In this document: in pieces, positions 8,075-14,603 of the stretch
How positions within the stretch are numbered: the first letter of the stretch is position 1
How the letters are laid out: every line of letters starts with the position of its first letter
Origin: Bacteroidota bacterium
Lineage (GTDB): Bacteria > Bacteroidota > Bacteroidia > Cytophagales > Cyclobacteriaceae
DNA length: 16,739 nt
NCBI GenBank assembly: GCA_023417785.1
Contig: JAEZEH010000047.1
Coordinates: 1 to 16,739 of the forward strand
Direction: 5' to 3'
Position numbers and translations under genes: made by a program
Notes under the pieces: model-generated
Seen by the model: the letters and a program-made list of their open reading frames with translations, nothing else
Database searches by the model: none
Told to the model about the DNA's origin: nothing

Positions 8075-9646
8075 ATGTCGGATCTGACTTCCGGTGACGG
8101 AATCCTGTCGAACAAATTCAGCGAACTCCAGCGCAAGAATGATGAAGCGGAGTTGGGAGGCGGAAAAAAGCGTATTGAACAGCAACATGCAAAGGGAAAA
8201 CTGACTGCGCGGGAGCGCGTTCACTTGCTGCTGGACGAGGATTCATTTCAGGAGATGGGCAAGTTCGTTATGCATCGGAGCAAGGATTTCGGTCTCGACA
8301 AAGAATACTATCTGGGCGACGGGGTGGTAACGGGCTATGGAACAGTTAATGGCAGACTCGTCTATGTATTTTCCCAGGATTTCACCGTCTTTGGAGGTTC
8401 GCTGTCTGAAACGCATGCCGAAAAGATTGTAAAGATCATGGACCTGGCCATGAAAAACGGAGCACCTGTTATTGGGCTTAACGACAGCGGAGGCGCGCGT
8501 ATTCAGGAGGGCGTGGTATCGCTGGGAGGATATGCGGACATTTTCTACCGGAACACCCTGGCGTCGGGAGTGGTTCCACAGATTTCTGCCGTAATGGGGC
8601 CATGTGCCGGTGGAGCGGTTTATTCGCCTGCGATCACAGATTTCGTTCTGATGGTGGAAAACACTTCATTCATGTTCGTCACGGGGCCCAATGTTGTAAA
8701 AACCGTTACTCACGAGAATGTAACAGCCGAAGAACTCGGCGGCGCATTGGCTCACAGCACAAAAAGCGGCGTTACACATTTCGCGTGTGCCAATGAACTG
8801 GAATGCATCCTGTACATCAAAAAACTTCTGAGTTATCTTCCACAAAACTGCGAGGAAGATGCGCCACGGGAGCTGTATACGCCGGGGAACGAAAAACGTC
8901 CCGGGTTGAATTCCATAATCCCCGAGAATCCGAATCACCCCTACGACATGAGGGACGTTATCGAAGGTGTAGTCGATGAGGGAAGTTTTTTTGAAGTGCA
9001 TAAAAATTTTGCCGAAAATATTGTCGTGGGTTTTGCGCGAATAGCGGGGAGAAGCATTGGTATTGTCGGCAATCAACCTGCATCGCTGGCAGGCGTTCTC
9101 GATATCGACGCCAGCGTAAAGGGAGCGCGCTTCGTCCGGTTTTGTGACAGCTTCAATATTCCGCTACTTGTGTTTGAAGACGTTCCTGGTTTTCTGCCTG
9201 GGACGGATCAGGAATGGCGCGCGATCATTACCAACGGCGCCAAATTGCTATATGCCTTTTCAGAGGCAACAGTCCCGCGGATTACCGTAATTACGCGAAA
9301 GGCCTATGGCGGTGCATACGACGTAATGAATTCGAAACACATAGGAGCCGATCTCAATTTTGCATGGCCTACCGCCGAGATTGCGGTAATGGGTGCGAAA
9401 GGAGCTGCGGAAATTATTTTCAAGAAAGAGATTGCCGAAGCAGAATCACCGGAAAGGAAGTTGCAGGAAAAGGTCGACGAATACACGAACAAATTTGCAA
9501 ATCCTTATAGGGCAGCGCATAGGGGTTACGTCGATGAAGTTATTTTCCCCGAGCAAACTCGCGAAAAACTCATCCGCGCTTTTGCGATGCTAGAGAATAA
9601 AGTAGCAACCCTGCCGAAGAAAAAACATGGCAACATTCCACTGTAA
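8075..9646 (+). CDS. Acyl-CoA carboxylase carboxyltransferase subunit (propionyl-CoA carboxylase beta type)
   Basis: A 523-residue biotin-dependent carboxyltransferase with two crotonase-like halves. It moves carboxyl from biotin onto an acyl-CoA, most likely propionyl-CoA to methylmalonyl-CoA. Seen: the N-terminal KGKLTARERVHLLLDEDSF block (40-58), the first oxyanion-hole region GPCAGGAVYSPAITDF (175-190), the second RKAYGGAYDVM (408-418), WPTAEIAVMGAKGA (431-444) and the typical ending KKHGNIPL. In homologues, residues next to the second oxyanion hole tune acyl-chain preference; here the local sequence is AYD, as in propionyl-CoA enzymes. Methylmalonyl-CoA decarboxylase alpha subunits look similar and cannot be excluded. 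The biotin carboxylase/carrier subunit is not in the window. ATG 8075 is the first in-frame start. The M42 peptidase gene follows after 35 bases without a terminator. Confidence 0.93.
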   Translation: MSDLTSGDGILSNKFSELQRKNDEAELGGGKKRIEQQHAKGKLTARERVHLLLDEDSFQEMGKFVMHRSKDFGLDKEYYLGDGVVTGYGTVNGRLVYVFSQDFTVFGGSLSETHAEKIVKIMDLAMKNGAPVIGLNDSGGARIQEGVVSLGGYADIFYRNTLASGVVPQISAVMGPCAGGAVYSPAITDFVLMVENTSFMFVTGPNVVKTVTHENVTAEELGGALAHSTKSGVTHFACANELECILYIKKLLSYLPQNCEEDAPRELYTPGNEKRPGLNSIIPENPNHPYDMRDVIEGVVDEGSFFEVHKNFAENIVVGFARIAGRSIGIVGNQPASLAGVLDIDASVKGARFVRFCDSFNIPLLVFEDVPGFLPGTDQEWRAIITNGAKLLYAFSEATVPRITVITRKAYGGAYDVMNSKHIGADLNFAWPTAEIAVMGAKGAAEIIFKKEIAEAESPERKLQEKVDEYTNKFANPYRAAHRGYVDEVIFPEQTREKLIRAFAMLENKVATLPKKKHGNIPL

Positions 9647-9681
9647 TACTTGAAAAACTGAACTGATTATTTTAAAAGAAT

Positions 9682-10752
9682 ATGGACAAAAAGAGCAAAC
9701 AATTTCTCTATGAGTATTTGAATAATGCCTCACCCACCGGGTTTGAGTCATCCGGGCAGCAGATATGGCTGAATTACTTAAAACCATACATCAACGAGTA
9801 CCTCACTGACGTATATGGCAATGCGGTGGGGGTTATAAATCCCAAAGGAGCCTACAAGGTTGTTATTGAGGCACATGCCGACGAGATCTCCTGGTTTGTC
9901 AACTTCATTACGGAAGATGGATACATTTACGTTCGCAGGAACGGCGGATCTGATCATCAGATTGCCCCTTCAAAACGGGTTAATATCCATACTGAAGAAG
10001 GGATTGTAAAAGGCGTTTTTGGATGGCCCGCGATTCACGTTCGTGAACCGGGGAAGGAAGAAGCGCCTTCGTTAAAGAACATTTTTATCGATGTGGGTGC
10101 AGCTTCGCGAAAAGAGGTTGAGGCGATGGGCATCCATGTAGGTACAGTAATTACCTTCGAGGACGAGCTTTTTGAAATGAACCGCAACTATCTTGTGGGC
10201 AGGGCGCTGGACAACCGAATGGGGGGATTTATGATAGCCGAAGTAGCCAGAAGGTTGTTTGAAAACAAGAAAAAGCTTCCATTCTGCCTTTATGTAGTGA
10301 ATGCCGTTCAGGAAGAAATTGGTTTAAGGGGTGCCGAAATGATTTCACGGCGTTTAAAGCCGGACCTCGCAATCTGTACCGATGTAACACACGACACACA
10401 GTCGCCCATGTATAACAAGAAGGAAAGCGGAAACCTGAAAGCCGGAAGTGGCCCTGTGCTCTGTTATGGGCCTGCCGTTCAGAATAATGTGCTGAAAATG
10501 ATTCTGGAAACGGCGAAAAAGAGGAAAATACCTTTTCAACGCCAGGCAGTATCACGTTCTACGGGTACTGATACAGATTCCTTCGCATATTCCGCGGAAG
10601 GAGTCGCCTCTGCACTCATTTCACTTCCATTGAAATACATGCATACTACGGTGGAAATGGTTCATAAAGACGATGTTGAAGGCGTAATCAGTCTTATTTA
10701 TGAATTCTTGCTTCAATTAAAGCCAGGACACGATTTTCGCTACATAAAATAG
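9682..10752 (+). CDS. M42 family metallo-aminopeptidase
   Basis: A 356-residue dinuclear-metal aminopeptidase of the M42 family (FrvX, tetrahedral TET peptidase, glutamyl aminopeptidase relatives). These are usually cytoplasmic dodecamers that clear short peptides. Metal ligands and catalytic residues are all in place: His65 and Asp67 in EAHADE, bridging Asp177 in GRALDNR, Glu211 (base) and Glu212 in VQEEIGLRG, Asp234 in CTDV and His321 in YMHTT. No signal peptide is present. The start at 9682 gives the standard N-terminus before FLYEYLNNASPTGFE. It lies 35 bases after the carboxylase gene and probably shares its transcript, although no functional link is obvious. A very stable terminator follows 49 bases after the stop. 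Confidence 0.93.
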   Translation: MDKKSKQFLYEYLNNASPTGFESSGQQIWLNYLKPYINEYLTDVYGNAVGVINPKGAYKVVIEAHADEISWFVNFITEDGYIYVRRNGGSDHQIAPSKRVNIHTEEGIVKGVFGWPAIHVREPGKEEAPSLKNIFIDVGAASRKEVEAMGIHVGTVITFEDELFEMNRNYLVGRALDNRMGGFMIAEVARRLFENKKKLPFCLYVVNAVQEEIGLRGAEMISRRLKPDLAICTDVTHDTQSPMYNKKESGNLKAGSGPVLCYGPAVQNNVLKMILETAKKRKIPFQRQAVSRSTGTDTDSFAYSAEGVASALISLPLKYMHTTVEMVHKDDVEGVISLIYEFLLQLKPGHDFRYIK

Positions 10753-10801
10753 GCTTATGAAAGGATGAAGTAAAACCTTACATCCACAAGTTTAAAAGCT
10801 G

Positions 10802-10838
10802 AATAGGCTCTTGCACCCAAGGTGCAGAGCCTATTTTT
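10802..10838 (+). terminator. Long-stem terminator after the M42 peptidase gene
   Basis: Bases 10802-10817 (AATAGGCTCTTGCACC) pair with 10821-10835 (GGTGCAGAGCCTATT). This makes a 15-bp stem with one bulged T at 10812 and a CAA loop, followed by T residues to 10838. It is one of the strongest hairpins in the window. It ends only 26 bases before the start codon of the next gene, and it overlaps a promoter-like sequence. Confidence 0.9.
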
Positions 10839-10839
10839 G
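10811..10839 (+). promoter_or_regulatory. Candidate Bacteroidota-type promoter of the first yfiR-like gene
   Basis: TTG at 10811-10813, an 18-base spacer, then TATTTTTG at 10832-10839, an exact match to the TAnnTTTG -7 element. The ATG at 10865 lies 25 bases beyond. The -33 element falls in the left arm of the preceding terminator hairpin, and the -7 element uses its T tract. The spacing is slightly short of the usual 19-21, and T tracts make chance matches likely, so this is a moderate call. Because the hairpin ends so near the gene, a promoter here or read-through are the two obvious ways to transcribe it. Confidence 0.4.
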
Positions 10840-10864
10840 TTTCAGCAAACAGCAACTACGCACT

Positions 10865-11386
10865 ATGAAGAATCTTCGCTTACTCGCACTCGCCGGAATT
10901 TTTGCACTCTCCGCGAGTTCAGCAGCTTCAGGGCAGGAACGTCCTCTCCATGAAGTGTACTCTATGATGCTATTCAATTTTACTAAATACGTGCAATGGC
11001 CAGACCACGACGCTGCAGGTGAATTCGTAATAGGGGTCATTGGTAATGAAGAGGTATACTCGACACTTACACAATGGTATGGTGGAAAGGCCAGAGGAAC
11101 TAAAAAATACGTGATAAGAAAATTTAGTTCCGCTTCGGAGGTTACCGCGTGCCATGTTTTGTTTATAGATAAGGCGAAAAGCACGGAGTTTGATGCCGCC
11201 AGTGACCGGGTAAAAGGCAAAGGAACGCTTTTGATTACCGATAAGAATGGGCTGGGCGAAAAAGGTAGTGGAATAAACTTTAAGAAAGTAGACAATAAAC
11301 TAAAGTTTGAATTGAATCAGAAGGCGATAGAAACGGCAAATCTGAAGGTTTCCGGAGCACTTTCTGCAATGGCAATATTGATTTAA
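10865..11386 (+). CDS. YfiR-like exported protein (DUF4154), copy 1
   Basis: A 173-residue exported protein of the YfiR/DUF4154 family. ATG 10865 opens a signal peptide (MKNLRLLALAGIFALSASSA, cut near ASG/QERP); the upstream in-frame TTG at 10811 lies in the terminator stem and is rejected. The family marks are SMMLFNFTKYVQWPD (near residues 37-51), IGVIGNEEVYSTL, a mid-protein CHVLFID, LLITDKNG and the closing INFKKVDNKLKFELN. YfiR of Pseudomonas and E. coli is a periplasmic repressor of the diguanylate cyclase YfiN; no cyclase or kinase is present here, so that role is only an analogy. A paralogue follows 85 bases downstream, apparently on the same transcript. It has one Cys in its mature part against two in copy 2. 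Confidence 0.85.
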   Translation: MKNLRLLALAGIFALSASSAASGQERPLHEVYSMMLFNFTKYVQWPDHDAAGEFVIGVIGNEEVYSTLTQWYGGKARGTKKYVIRKFSSASEVTACHVLFIDKAKSTEFDAASDRVKGKGTLLITDKNGLGEKGSGINFKKVDNKLKFELNQKAIETANLKVSGALSAMAILI

Positions 11387-11393
11387 TGGGTTG

Positions 11394-11433
11394 TTTGAAA
11401 GATCACGTTTTGAAAGACCTGATCTTTTCAAAA
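11394..11433 (+). other. Mutually exclusive hairpin arms between the two yfiR-like genes
   Basis: TTTGAAAGATC (11394-11404) and the near-copy TTTTGAAAGA (11408-11417) can each pair with the downstream GATCTTTTCAAAA (11421-11433), giving 10-11 bp stems with a single bulged T. Only one of the two stems can form at a time. No T tract follows, so this is not a standard terminator. It may be an RNA processing or stability element, or a remnant of a short duplication. Confidence 0.35.
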
Positions 11434-11471
11434 GTGTCGCAGATGATGTAACACCCTTACAAAGAGAATCT

Positions 11472-11984
11472 ATGCGAAAATTAAAATTAACGGTTTGTTT
11501 CCTTCTCTTTCTGATCGGAACAACGCGCGCCCAGGATCGGCCAACACATGAAATACACGCCGCTATGGTGTTCAATTTCATCAAGTATGTTCAGTGGCCC
11601 GACGAAAGCGTTGGCGGAGACTTTGTTGTGGGCGTACTCGGCGATGACAAAGTGTTCGCCACGCTTCAGAAGTGGTACGACGGAAAACCGAAGGGTAATA
11701 AAAAGTATGTGATCAAGAAACTCAACGCGGCTTCAGAGTCGTCGGGATGCCAGGTAGTATACGTCGGCAAGTCGAAAAGCAGAGATTTTGATTCCATCAA
11801 AGAAAGTACTATTGGTAAGTCCATTCTTACCGTTACAGATGGTAATGGCTTAGGGCAAAAGGGAAGTTGTATCAACTTCAAAGTAGTGGATGGTAAACTT
11901 AAGTTTGAACTTAATCAGGGCACAGTAGCCGGTTCGAACCTCAAGATATCAAGTCAGCTGAGCAGTATGGCGATCCTTCTTTAG
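11472..11984 (+). CDS. YfiR-like exported protein (DUF4154), copy 2
   Basis: A 170-residue paralogue of the preceding gene; by eye about half of the mature positions are identical, including FNF.KYVQWPD, KKYVI.K, NGLG.KGS.INFK.VD.KLKFELNQ and the ending MAIL. ATG 11472 opens the signal peptide MRKLKLTVCFLLFLIGTTRAQ; the in-frame TTG at 11391 would precede it with 27 polar residues. The mature protein has Cys in SSGCQV and in KGSCINF; the second is Gly in copy 1, so a disulfide is possible only in this copy. No promoter is visible in the 85 bases between the copies. Three tandem hairpin repeats occupy the region after the stop and probably lie in its 3' untranslated region. Confidence 0.85.
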   Translation: MRKLKLTVCFLLFLIGTTRAQDRPTHEIHAAMVFNFIKYVQWPDESVGGDFVVGVLGDDKVFATLQKWYDGKPKGNKKYVIKKLNAASESSGCQVVYVGKSKSRDFDSIKESTIGKSILTVTDGNGLGQKGSCINFKVVDGKLKFELNQGTVAGSNLKISSQLSSMAILL

Positions 11985-12014
11985 GAGATCATGCGCGATG
12001 CGACTGAAAGGAAT

Positions 12015-12072
12015 ACGCACGGGGTTACAGAGTTTTTATAGAGAGGGTCTTTTCTCTGTCTATCCTGTGCGT
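12015..12072 (+). repeat. Hairpin repeat unit 1
   Basis: First of three related hairpins. The outer arm ACGCACGGGGT (12015-12025) pairs with ATCCTGTGCGT (12062-12072), 11 pairs including two G-T. After a small internal loop, ACAGAG (12027-12032) pairs with CTCTGT (12054-12059). The terminal loop is 21 nt and holds the shared core ATAGAGAGGGTCTTTT. The sequence after it has only short T runs, so this copy is a poor terminator. It begins 31 bases after the second yfiR-like stop codon. Confidence 0.8.
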
Positions 12073-12095
12073 TGCTTTAAAACGAAACAAGAAAC

Positions 12096-12145
12096 ACGCA
12101 CCTGGTTTCAAAGTTAAATAGAGAGTCTTTGTTTGCTTTGTGCGT
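12096..12145 (+). repeat. Hairpin repeat unit 2 (divergent copy)
   Basis: Second copy, spaced 81 bases from the first. ACGCAC (12096-12101) pairs with GTGCGT (12140-12145). After a poorly paired middle, CAAAG (12109-12113) pairs with CTTTG (12127-12131). The 13-nt loop keeps ATAGAGAG; it lacks two G residues of the core, which here reads ATAGAGAGTCTTT. The unit is 50 nt, shorter than the others. A TTTT follows the stem. Confidence 0.75.
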
Positions 12146-12188
12146 TTTCTGTCATAAGATGGTCTTGGAAGAAGATCGTCACAAGTCT

Positions 12189-12245
12189 ACGCACGGTGTC
12201 ATAAAGTTTTATAGAGAGGGTCTTTTCTTTATGTGCACTGTGCGT
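12189..12245 (+). repeat. Hairpin repeat unit 3
   Basis: Third copy, 93 bases after the second. ACGCACGGTGT (12189-12199) pairs with the strand ending CACTGTGCGT at 12245. After one bulged base, CATAAAG (12200-12206) pairs with CTTTATG (12227-12233). The 20-nt loop, TTTTATAGAGAGGGTCTTTT, is identical to that of unit 1 except for one T. The inner helix differs from unit 1 on both strands while staying paired, the mark of compensating change. Confidence 0.8.
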
Positions 12246-12251
12246 TTTTTT
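12189..12251 (+). terminator. Terminator formed by hairpin unit 3
   Basis: The stem of repeat unit 3 is about 18 bp long with one bulge and runs directly into seven T residues (12245-12251). It should end transcripts coming from the yfiR-like pair, which would place all three hairpins at the 3' end of that mRNA. From 12252 to 12343 I see no gene and no clear promoter. Confidence 0.7.
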
Positions 12252-12343
12252 ATCTCCTGCCGGCTTAATACGCTTTTCCTTTAAATCATTTTCCGGAGTT
12301 TTTTTCATAAGTTGGGATGGTCTTCGACACCCGACATGAAACA

Positions 12344-13135
12344 ATGAAACGCCGAAGCTTCATCGATCAGATGGGACGTGAAATCCGCATCGGGTTCCCA
12401 CCTACGCGGATCATATCTCTCGTTCCTTCCCAAACAGAATTTCTCGCTGACATCGGGCTTAAGAACGAAGTTGTTGGCATAACCAAATTTTGCATTCATC
12501 CGGAAGAATGGTATAAGCAAAAGCCAAAAATAGGTGGGACAAAACGTTTTTCATTTGACGCAATAAGCGTACTCAATCCGGATCTGATCATCGGAAACAA
12601 GGAAGAGAATTATCAGGAGGGAATTCAACAGCTCGAGGGTTCGTATCCGGTTTGGATGAGCGACATCAATACCCTGGAAGAGGCCTTATTAATGATGCGG
12701 GCCATCGGCGAAATAACGGATCGGCTATCGGAGGCTTCAGCTGTTATCAATCGAATAGAGCAGAATTTTTTGCGTCTGGCCAAGCCCACCTCTTACAAAG
12801 TTCTTTATTTGATCTGGCGTAGCCCATGGATGACTGCGGGTACAGGCACTTTCATCAACGATATGCTGGAACGCAATGGTTTCTCGAATGCAGTGAAGGA
12901 ACCCCGTTATCCGGAAGTGACTGCTGATGAAATGCGTGAATTAAACCCGGACTTAATCTTCCTTTCGTCGGAGCCTTTTCCATTTTCAGAAAAACATGCG
13001 GAAGAGTTGAAGGCTCAGGTGCCTGACTCGAGGATCATTCTCGTGGATGGGGAGATGTTTTCCTGGTATGGAAGCCGACTTATGCAAGCCTGCGAATACT
13101 TCGCTAACCTTCAATCGAGACTCCGCACGATTTAA
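12344..13135 (+). CDS. Periplasmic-binding-fold (BtuF/TroA-like) protein without signal peptide
   Basis: A 263-residue protein of the class III (helical backbone) substrate-binding fold used by BtuF, FhuD and metal receptors. Seen: the opening DQMGREIRIGFPPTRIISLV, then LVPSQTEFLADIGL, VVGITKFCIHPEEW, the stretch LNPDLIIGNKEEN, a long backbone helix at about 117-147, IWRSPWMTAGTGTF (157-170) and the second-lobe LNPDLIFLSSEPFPF (200-214). ATG 12344 gives MKRRSFIDQMG, matching the short N-terminus usual in this subgroup; ATG 12317 would add nine residues. Neither start gives a signal peptide or lipobox, so export is doubtful, and no ABC permease or ATPase gene is nearby. Ligand unknown; corrinoid or metal chelate is a guess from the fold. 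Its last 32 bases overlap the convergent aroA. Confidence 0.82.
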   Translation: MKRRSFIDQMGREIRIGFPPTRIISLVPSQTEFLADIGLKNEVVGITKFCIHPEEWYKQKPKIGGTKRFSFDAISVLNPDLIIGNKEENYQEGIQQLEGSYPVWMSDINTLEEALLMMRAIGEITDRLSEASAVINRIEQNFLRLAKPTSYKVLYLIWRSPWMTAGTGTFINDMLERNGFSNAVKEPRYPEVTADEMRELNPDLIFLSSEPFPFSEKHAEELKAQVPDSRIILVDGEMFSWYGSRLMQACEYFANLQSRLRTI

Positions 13136-14315
13136 GGTCATTCCAGAAATTCGGATATGATTTTCGCACCACTTCAGGTTTTTCAATAGACACTTCCAGC
13201 TTTGTGCAGAGGGGGGCGAATGCCATTGCCATGCGATGATCCTTATATGTTTCGAAAGACGCGTTGTCGGGCAACGATACCGAGGGGATCAGACGCCAAT
13301 GAGCAGGATCATCTTCTATGAGATCGGCGCCAATTTTTCGCAACTCATTCTGAAGCGCGGTTATCCGGTCGGTTTCTTTTATACGAAGACTTTCAAGTCC
13401 TGTGAAATAACCTTTGATACCTTTAGCAGCGCAGACTACTGCGACTGTTTGAGCAAGATCCGGACAATGCGTGAAATCAAAATGAAACTCATCCTTTGAA
13501 GGACCTTTGCTTAGGTGAAAGACTCCATTATCGACTTTCGTGATTACGCCGAGGTCATTCATTACGGTCCGGATAACACTATCGCCCTGCAGGGACTTCT
13601 CAGAGAGTTTGGGAAGTGTAATGTCGGCTTCATCCGCGAGAGCGGTGAATGCATACCAGTAGCTTGCAGCGGACCAGTCCGATTCGACAAAAAAATCAGC
13701 ACCTGTATACGCGGAAGAAGGAATGTGGATAGTATCCGTTCCCACATCACAGGGCACGCCAAAGTGCTTCATGATTTCAGCCGTCATGATGATGTATGGC
13801 CTGCTTCCGACCTTGCCTTCGAGCTTGATCATAAGTCCTTCCGGAAGTAAGGGAGCGATCATCATCAGCGCTGAAATGTACTGGCTGCTAATGTCGCCGC
13901 GCACAGCCAGATGGTTAGTTTTCTGTCCGGCGAATCCATTTATTTCAATTGGCGGATAGCCTTTTTTTCCAATATATTCAATTGATGCTCCCAGTGATAT
14001 CAGCGCATCCACAAGAATTGCAATAGGTCTTTCTTTCATTCGGGATGTGCCGGTGAGAATTTTATGCTGGCCAGTAGCGGCAAAGTATGCTGTCAGAAAA
14101 CGCATGGTGGTGCCGGCGTCCTCCACGTCGATGGTTTTATCCCCGGAACGGATTCTATTCAGCATGAGTTGGGTGTCATTCGCATCGGAAAGGTTATCCA
14201 AAGCAGCGGAACCACCGGCGAGGGCGCGGATGATAAGGGCCCGATTCGAAATACTTTTAGAAGCTGGCAACAACTTTGCAGTACCTTGAATGATTGATGA
14301 CTGTCTAAGAAGCAT
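13104..14315 (-). CDS. aroA: 3-phosphoshikimate 1-carboxyvinyltransferase (EPSP synthase)
   Basis: Joins phosphoenolpyruvate to shikimate-3-phosphate, the sixth step of the shikimate pathway. The 403-residue protein is somewhat shorter than the 427 of E. coli but has all main motifs: LPASKSISNRAL (16-27, Lys20 in the substrate site), DAGTTMRFLTAYFA (66-79), the shikimate-phosphate contact GDISSQY (140-146), Asp280 in HFDFTHCPDLAQ (catalytic Asp), RIKETDR (311-317, Glu314 and Arg317), KDHRMAMAF (358-366) and VVRKSYPNFW (382-391, Lys386). The PEP-loop sequence is AGTTMR, not the AGTAMRP of class I enzymes. ATG 14315 is supported by homologous N-termini, which begin just before this lysine motif. 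It lies near aroB on the same strand, but a small plus-strand gene separates them. Confidence 0.96.
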   Translation of the reverse strand: MLLRQSSIIQGTAKLLPASKSISNRALIIRALAGGSAALDNLSDANDTQLMLNRIRSGDKTIDVEDAGTTMRFLTAYFAATGQHKILTGTSRMKERPIAILVDALISLGASIEYIGKKGYPPIEINGFAGQKTNHLAVRGDISSQYISALMMIAPLLPEGLMIKLEGKVGSRPYIIMTAEIMKHFGVPCDVGTDTIHIPSSAYTGADFFVESDWSAASYWYAFTALADEADITLPKLSEKSLQGDSVIRTVMNDLGVITKVDNGVFHLSKGPSKDEFHFDFTHCPDLAQTVAVVCAAKGIKGYFTGLESLRIKETDRITALQNELRKIGADLIEDDPAHWRLIPSVSLPDNASFETYKDHRMAMAFAPLCTKLEVSIEKPEVVRKSYPNFWNDLKSCGVSIEG

Positions 14316-14414
14316 GTCTGGCGGAAGGTAAAGTATGGTGGGCGAAATTAAGTTTTGTTGAAGATTTTCAGGCGGACTGAAACAAATACATCTGAAAAAA
14401 AGTTAATTAATTAT

Positions 14415-14603
14415 ATGATACCAATTCGAAAACTTGCTTTTGGACTGAGTCTTGCGTCAGGCGCGGTTCTTACGGCGTGGTTGCTAACGGGTGATCGTAA
14501 AGAAAGGACCCGAACCTATCTGGTTAAAAGAACCGAAAACATTCGCAAAGCGCTGAAAACAGAACGCTCTGAATATGACGATTCGGAGGTTCATTACATA
14601 TGA
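14415..14603 (+). CDS. Small YtxH-like membrane protein
   Basis: A 62-residue predicted protein with one hydrophobic segment (about 5-24, LAFGLSLASGAVLTAWLL) followed by a strongly charged, helix-prone tail (GDRKERTRTYLVKRTENIRKAL). This is the layout of YtxH-type small anchored proteins, whose function is poorly known. I start at ATG 14415, right before the hydrophobic stretch; an in-frame TTG at 14355 would add 20 polar residues. Its stop overlaps the end of aroB on the opposite strand by 10 bases. It sits alone between aroA and aroB. The gene could be spurious, but the coherent membrane-segment-plus-tail makes it likely real. Confidence 0.6.
   Translation: MIPIRKLAFGLSLASGAVLTAWLLTGDRKERTRTYLVKRTENIRKALKTERSEYDDSEVHYI

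Noticed and set aside
12254..12305. Possible second terminator (CTCC...GGAG followed by T7) before the binding-fold gene
   Set aside because: Only a four-base stem with a long loop; not stable enough to support.
12114..12344. Minus-strand 76-codon ORF through the hairpin array
   Set aside because: It reads through the inverted repeats and a terminator, has biased composition with no recognisable domain, and its frame overlaps the start of the next gene.
13236..14297. Several plus-strand ORFs of 70-110 codons opposite aroA
   Set aside because: They are antisense shadows of a well-supported gene and show no domain features.
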